DNA of 64,000 nt from Ditylenchus dipsaci (Eukaryota > Nematoda > Chromadorea > Rhabditida > Anguinidae): the NCBI GenBank assembly GCA_004194705.1, contig SADC01001285.1, positions 558,001 to 622,000 on the forward strand, read 5' to 3'. Position numbers and translations under genes: made by a program. The stretch's first letter is position 1; each line of letters starts with the position of its first letter. Shown piece by piece: positions 59,501-64,000 of the stretch. The notes under the pieces were generated by a model. It ran no database searches. It was not told the DNA's origin and saw nothing but the letters and a program-made list of their open reading frames with translations.

Positions 59501-62500
59501 GGCGTCGCATTTAGTCACTGAAACAATTTGTTTCATGAACAATTTGTTTCAAATCCCGGGCCTCTTTTTTAACGCTGAGTAGAATGTTAAAAACATAATT
59601 TTTGAAACTAATCAAAATATTGGCTGACACGATCTCCCAAAACCAATCCCGTTCCAATCCCGATGCGGTCTCTTGTCAGAAGCACAATGCCACAAACACG
59701 TTTTCGAATTTAGGGGAGCAATGGGGCTCTAATTAGGAAAAAAATACAGTACAGTCAAACCTCGATATAACGACACACCCAAATTTAACCCAGTTTTTGA
59801 ATGTTTTTGTCAGTTCTGTTTTTACAGTCTGGTCCCAAATATCGTGAGGATTCCTATTTCGCCGATCGTTTTTAAAAAGAGAACAAATTTCGGGTTAAAA
59901 ACGTGAAAACTCATGGCGGCACCGAATTCATCCACAAAAATTTTTTCCCGACACGAAATGTTTTGTGGCTCCCCCGTGAATTGATCCTCCAATTTTGTAG
60001 GGTTGCAGGTTCGAATCCCGGTTGTTTTCCCGCAAATCTCGCAAATCCTAAGGCTTAGACTGGGCCAAAGCAAATTGAGATAATGGTGAAACTTAGTTTT
60101 GCACGATTTACGGAAACTGCAAAAATACCATCAAAAAGTTATTTCAGCACCGTCAAACATCTTTAGAATGTTCGAATTATTGCAGAAAACAAATTTTGGA
60201 ACCCAAAAACGTAGAATTTTTTTCGATCCAAGTGGATGACCACTTGGTTTTTATAGTACATGGAAGATCCAGCAAAACTGCAGTCGGTTCGTAGAAAAAT
60301 GTTCGAATTAATTAGTAAACTTTTCAAGACAAAAATATATAAACCTTTCGTGTCGGGACAAATTTTTGTGGATGAATTCGCTTAACGTCGAAAACTCGAT
60401 ATAACGACACCTGTTTTCAAAAAGAGGTGTCGTTATATCGAGTTTTCACTTTTTCAACGCAAAATTTGTTCTTTTTTCAAAAAACGATCGGCAAAATCGG
60501 AATCCTCACGATATTTGAGACCAGACTGTAAAAACGGAGCTGACAAAAACATTCAAAAACTGGGTTTAAAAAAAAGCGTCGGACCCTAGGCGGGAACGAA
60601 CTTTTGGGGGTGTCGTTATATTGAGGTTTGATTGTATAGGGATATACTAACATTTCATAGTGATGTTGACATTCTCCAGTCCAACATTGACCCCTATTTG
60701 AGCTTCATGCCTCTGCTTTGAATGCGACTGGAAATGAGAAACAATGACAGCGTCCCCACTTTCCAATACGGCAATGTGATTGAGGCTAAAATTAAAAAAT
60801 TGGTAGTTTAATCGGGCTTCAAAGTTCAATGCAACATTTACAGTAATGTTAAAAAAAAGTTTTACAAGCATTCAAAGAGCACAAAGACACTCGTCTGCGT
60901 CATCAATAAACTTTAAATGAGTGAAAGAAAGAGACCATTTGGTTAGCACATTTTCTTTTTACACCTTTCTCCTCTATAAGCCTTAGTCAAACAAAAAATT
61001 TCAACAGAAGAAAGATCAGGTGGAAAAACTAGCAGAAACATGTATAGCTTCGAGTTCCATATTATTGGAATTTGTAAGCAAAACGCCAGCTGGAAGTTGG
61101 AACTTTTTTTCCAAAATAGTCAAAACGCGTTTTCAAAAAATGTCTGAGTGCCCTGAATCAAAGTCATTTTTTTGGCAAATTTTCATTCCACAAAAATGGT
61201 TCAGACCAACCTATCAAAAGTGCTCCCACAGATAACTGTGTGGAAATGGCAATAAAACTGACAATCCGTTTCTCTCGAACTGAAAAAAAGAAAAGAAAAA
61301 TAGATTCGGTTTTAAAAAAATTTAAAATTAAATATTGTTTACCTCCAGGTAGGATCAAGAGAAAGGCCAAATAGGGAAGTAGAAATAGGGCAAAACAAAT
61401 GACTATCTGAAAACAAACAAACTTAATTGGACGGGGAATAGTTTACATTGTAAACTTTGTAATTAAATTTAAAAACAACTATTTCTGATTCTCGTTTTTT
61501 TTTTAATTTTTGACATTGATTTTTAGGTAAATTGAACAGGCTAATTGACCATTCTCTAATACCTAATCTTTTGATTTTTAAAATTTAACGTCAGAATCTT
61601 TTTTTCACTACTGGATAAAATGACTTATTCAAAGTAGTCAAAATTTATTTGTTTTGAATTTTATTAACCTTAAGCGCAAAGTAGGCTTATATAAGGATGG
61701 ACTTAACCTTGTGTGCTTGGGTCTTTGTAGGTATACATGTGTGATAACATAAGGCTTTTGTAGCAGGGGCCACTACTGAAGTGAATAAGTACCAATATCA
61801 GAAAAGAATAAAAAAATAAATTAACGAAAAATCATTTTAAAGGACCATGGTTTTTGAACGCAGCGACATTCCCAAATTTGAATTGGCGGGGGACAGTTTT
61901 TATCATCGAGACCAATCAAATTTGAATGTGAACTTTTTTTATTTGCATCGAAAATTTAAATTATTATGTCTTAGTCCAGTTCAGATTAAAATCTCATATA
62001 CCGTATTTTCTCTATTAATTACCCCGGGGTAATTATTTTTCAACCCCAAAAAATCGGTAAAAAATATTTTGATTTTGAAATTTTTGGGTGCTGAACCAAA
62101 ATCTAAAAGTGGAATCAACTTATATCGTGGTGATTAAGAAAACGCAAAAAAACAGATTTGAAAAATATTTTTTTTGAGCTGAGATACAGGGTGCCTATGG
62201 GGGGTAATTAATAGAGAGGGGGTAATTATTAGAGAGGGGGTAATAAATAGAGAAAATACGGTAAGTAGTTATGGTGCAGTATGGTCCGATCTGGCAATTT
62301 TAAGCAACGTTGGGCTCGACTAGTGAATGGTTCTATATTTTGATCAAATTTTAAATGCAAACAAAAAATAATTTGAAAATAATTGTTGAATATTTTCCGA
62401 GTAAAAAAGTGTCGCCGCCAATTCAAAATTTGGAGATACCGCTGCGTTCAAAAACCATGGTTTTTTAAAGAAATTGTCGAGTAAAAGTTTTATTTCTCCT

Positions 62501-63334
62501 AAGACAGGGGCTCGGATATCTAATGTAAGACTCATATCTGAAGCAAAAACTGACTTTGACATAAAATCTTGAAAAATTATAAAATTCTACGAAACGTACC
62601 AAAATAAAAATAAATAAAAACAGATCGGAGCACTGTTTTATGCAGGGCTTCCAAATCAAAATTTTAAAATAAAGGACATCTTTATAAAATGAATGACATT
62701 TGGTCAAAAAGTGCCATTTTACCCAGTTCTGGTTGGGCTTTGAGTGCCAAAATAAAGATTTTGACGTAAGATCTCAAAATTTCTAAAGATTTGAGGTCCC
62801 AAATACAGTCGACTCTCGATATAGTGCCACCCCAAAAGTTCGTTCAGCCTTGGGTCCGACACTTTTTTTAACCCAATTTTCGAAAGCGTTTTCTAGTTCT
62901 GTTTTTACAGTCTGGTCCCAAATATCGTCAGGATTCCAATTTTGCCGATCGTTTTTCTGAAAACTAAAATATTTTCTTTAAAAAAGCAAAACCTCGATAT
63001 AGTGCCAACCCTTTTTGAAAAGATTTTGAAAAAAGGGGTGGCACTATATCGAGGCTTTGCTTTTTTAAAAGAAAAAATTTTAGTTTTCAGAAAAACGATC
63101 GGCAAAATCGGAATCCTGACGATATTTGGGACCAGACTGTGAAAACAGAACTGGAAAAAATATTCAAAAATCGAGGTAAAAAAGTGTCGGACCCAAGGCT
63201 GGAACGAAAAATATGTATTTATCACTTGCCCTAAAGTTTATGCTTGAGCCATAAGGTGGAGATCCATTAAGTGCGGAATAAGATACAGGGGAAGAGAACT
63301 CATCGCGAAAGATGTTGAGCAGTCTCTCGTGCAT
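56597..63334 (-). CDS. DUOXA: DUOXA-like dual oxidase maturation factor
   Basis: DUOXA proteins are ER/plasma-membrane partners needed for export and activity of dual oxidases; in C. elegans the pair cross-links cuticle collagen. ATG 63332-63334 gives MHERLLNIFRDEFSSPVSYS then ALNGSPPYGSS. Exons follow: TM1 IVICFALFLLPYLAFLLILP (about 61345-61405), VREKRIVSFIAISTQLSVGA (about 61225-61285), the extracellular AQIGVNVGLENVNITMK (60655-60705), RQGLPYPILRVLEYFSLSQG (about 57960-58030), FAWGRLYRNAGHFANASLW, then three more hydrophobic spans (57470-57760) and a long Ser/Thr-rich cytosolic tail ending IFKTSRMK, stop 56597-56599. The first intron starts with GC (AGG|GCAAGT, 63224-63229). The intron 58.19-60.65 kb and the first intron are packed with MITEs. 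No dual oxidase gene is in the window. Confidence 0.85.
58551..58797. mobile_element. TACCGTATTT-type MITE, copy C7, in a DUOXA intron
   Basis: TACCGTATTTACTGTATTAA opens and TTAATACAGTAAATA closes it. The word TTAAGTCCCC/GGGGACTTA occurs at both ends. The body (GCTCAACCAAAATCTGAAAA, AAAACGCAAAAAAACAGATT) is the same as copy C8 at 62.0 kb. A lone TACCGTATTCTTCCTAATAA end lies nearby at 58217. Confidence 0.65.
58805..58955. repeat. GGGAATATTCCC microsatellite in a DUOXA intron
   Basis: About ten tandem GGAATATTCC(CG) units, each itself palindromic, with inversion of unit order about the middle (58868). Confidence 0.75.
59030..59640. repeat. Two nested palindromes in a DUOXA intron
   Basis: The outer arms carry CGACTCGCTACA words (59040-59100) and the inverted TGTAGCGAGTC words (59247-59308). 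The inner hairpin 59378-59575 has CAAGGATCGCCA and CTAAATGCGACGCC facing GGCGTCGCATTTAG, with AAGAGGCCCGGGAT facing ATCCCGGGCCTCTT. Confidence 0.6.
59752..60634. mobile_element. Pogo/Tigger-like MITE, copy P3, with a nested insertion
   Basis: CAGTCAAACCTCGATATAAC and its complement end it, with TA flanks. The word ATAACGACACC occurs four times. The body (CCAAATATCGTGAGGATTCC, GCCGATCGTTTTT) matches P1/P2. The left half is interrupted between about 59900 and 60395 by another inverted repeat (CCGACACGAAA facing TTTCGTGTCGG). That insert holds AGGTTCGAATCCCGG at 60007-60021, a perfect Pol III B-box-like sequence. Confidence 0.7.
61999..62263. mobile_element. TACCGTATTTTCTC-type MITE, copy C8, in DUOXA first intron
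   Basis: TACCGTATTTTCTCTATTAA and AGAGAAAATACGGTA end it. The word TTAATTACCCC/GGGGTAATTA occurs about five times. Body shared with C7. Confidence 0.7.
62806..63206. mobile_element. Pogo/Tigger-like MITE, copy P4, right end truncated
   Basis: CAGTCGACTCTCGATATAGT opens it after TA. The word ATAGTGCCACC occurs at the left end and both sides of the centre (62997-63055). The right arm stops at GGACCCAAGGCTGGAACGAA, about 30 nt short of the expected terminus, and only about 18 nt from the splice donor of DUOXA exon 1. Confidence 0.7.
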
Positions 63335-63339
63335 AATCC

Positions 63340-64000
63340 TCACACACCAACAGCAACAATAAAATACAAGAAGTGAAATATAGTGGAGACCACCTGCTTC
63401 CACTTAAATTCTCTGAAATTATTAGTTGTGTGAAACAAGCAATACAACGGCCATATAAGCCATTTGTGAATCAGGAGCAGGGAGCATTGATTGCCTCTTT
63501 ACAACAATATATAGCATTCGGCTGCTGCTCCCACTAATTAATCACTAGCCGCGGTAGTAGCGTAATGCATCAGCCAAAGAATTTCGGGTGCACTCAATAA
63601 CAATCAAGAAAATCAACTTCTGTTTGGTCTTTTAAATTCATATTGATTTTTGTATGGAGACTTGCGCAATAGAAACGGGGAAAGTTATTGATAGAAGTGG
63701 GAATTAGGCAAACCCATTTTTTGAGACACCAGCAAAAATTGCAAGAATTAAAAGTTTGGTGTAATGAAGGATAAGTATTTTTTCAGACATTTTGGCCTGA
63801 TAGGGGCCGGGCTCAAACATGTATCCTCAGTAGTTAAAAAAACTTGAATCTATTTTGAAACCGAATGTTGCAAAATACGCCAAACAACTACCCATCCATT
63901 AATAGATTTAATTCAATCAGAAAAGTTCAATTTTTAGATTACCTTTCGGGAAAGGAAATATTAAAAGGGGGAGTGAAAGTTGCTAAAAAGATAGTCTAGA
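63340..64000. other. Upstream of DUOXA, no further feature recognised
   Basis: Presumed 5' region of the DUOXA gene. No conserved coding segment, tRNA or clear repeat was found here. Confidence 0.3.

Noticed and set aside
60007..60021. A tRNA gene
   Set aside because: The B-box-like AGGTTCGAATCCCGG is perfect, but I could not fold acceptor and D arms around it, and it sits inside an inserted repeat.

Overview
This looks like AT-rich nuclear DNA from an animal, most likely a nematode. Four things point there. Introns are short (about 44-60 nt) with TTTCAG/TTTTAG acceptors. At 2.9-4.1 kb two genes lie head to tail about 100 nt apart, with an AATAAA and an unpaired splice acceptor between them, the layout of a trans-spliced operon. 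The 46.3-47.5 kb gene has the Cys/Trp pattern of nematode MIG-18-like fibronectin-I-type repeats. The 35-46 kb gene is an NCL-1/Brat TRIM-NHL protein, a family typical of protostomes. The clade was not resolved. No bacterial, phage or CRISPR features were seen.

Layout. 1-2.9 kb (-): AASDH-like beta-alanine-activating enzyme, running off the left edge. 3.0-4.1 kb (-): ADAT3, upstream in the same probable operon. 4.1-8.8 kb: nested non-autonomous transposons (a hAT-type element holding a palindromic pogo-type MITE, then a 1.6 kb foldback element). 8.8-16.7 kb (+): PSMD1, proteasome subunit Rpn2, with repeat-filled introns. 16.7-19.5 kb: palindromic repeats. 19.5-22.0 kb (-): a small disordered protein. 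23.0-24.2 kb (-): a possible secreted-protein gene. 24.5-26.4 kb (-): ORC4. 26.4-35.3 kb: repeats, including a 2.8 kb hAT-like composite. 35.3-45.9 kb (-): ncl-1/brat. 46.3-47.5 kb (-): MIG-18-like repeat protein. 48.1-50.3 kb: a chimera of gene fragments (RNA polymerase II RPB1, histone H2B, an unknown coiled coil) between inverted repeats. 52.5-53.1 kb (-): small membrane protein. 53.6-56.1 kb (+): PDE12-like 2',5'-phosphodiesterase. 56.6-63.3 kb (-): DUOXA dual-oxidase maturation factor.

Three themes recur. (1) Most space between genes is palindromic non-autonomous DNA elements. Within a family, copies share a body but carry different short words at their ends and centre, and all positions in one copy change together. 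(2) Almost every conserved gene has single-base frame breaks, usually next to a homopolymer, which looks more like assembly error than gene decay. (3) The enclosed RPB1/H2B fragments resemble transposon capture of gene pieces. Exon boundaries were read by eye and most gene spans are approximate; the gene identifications rest on recognised motifs, not on searches.
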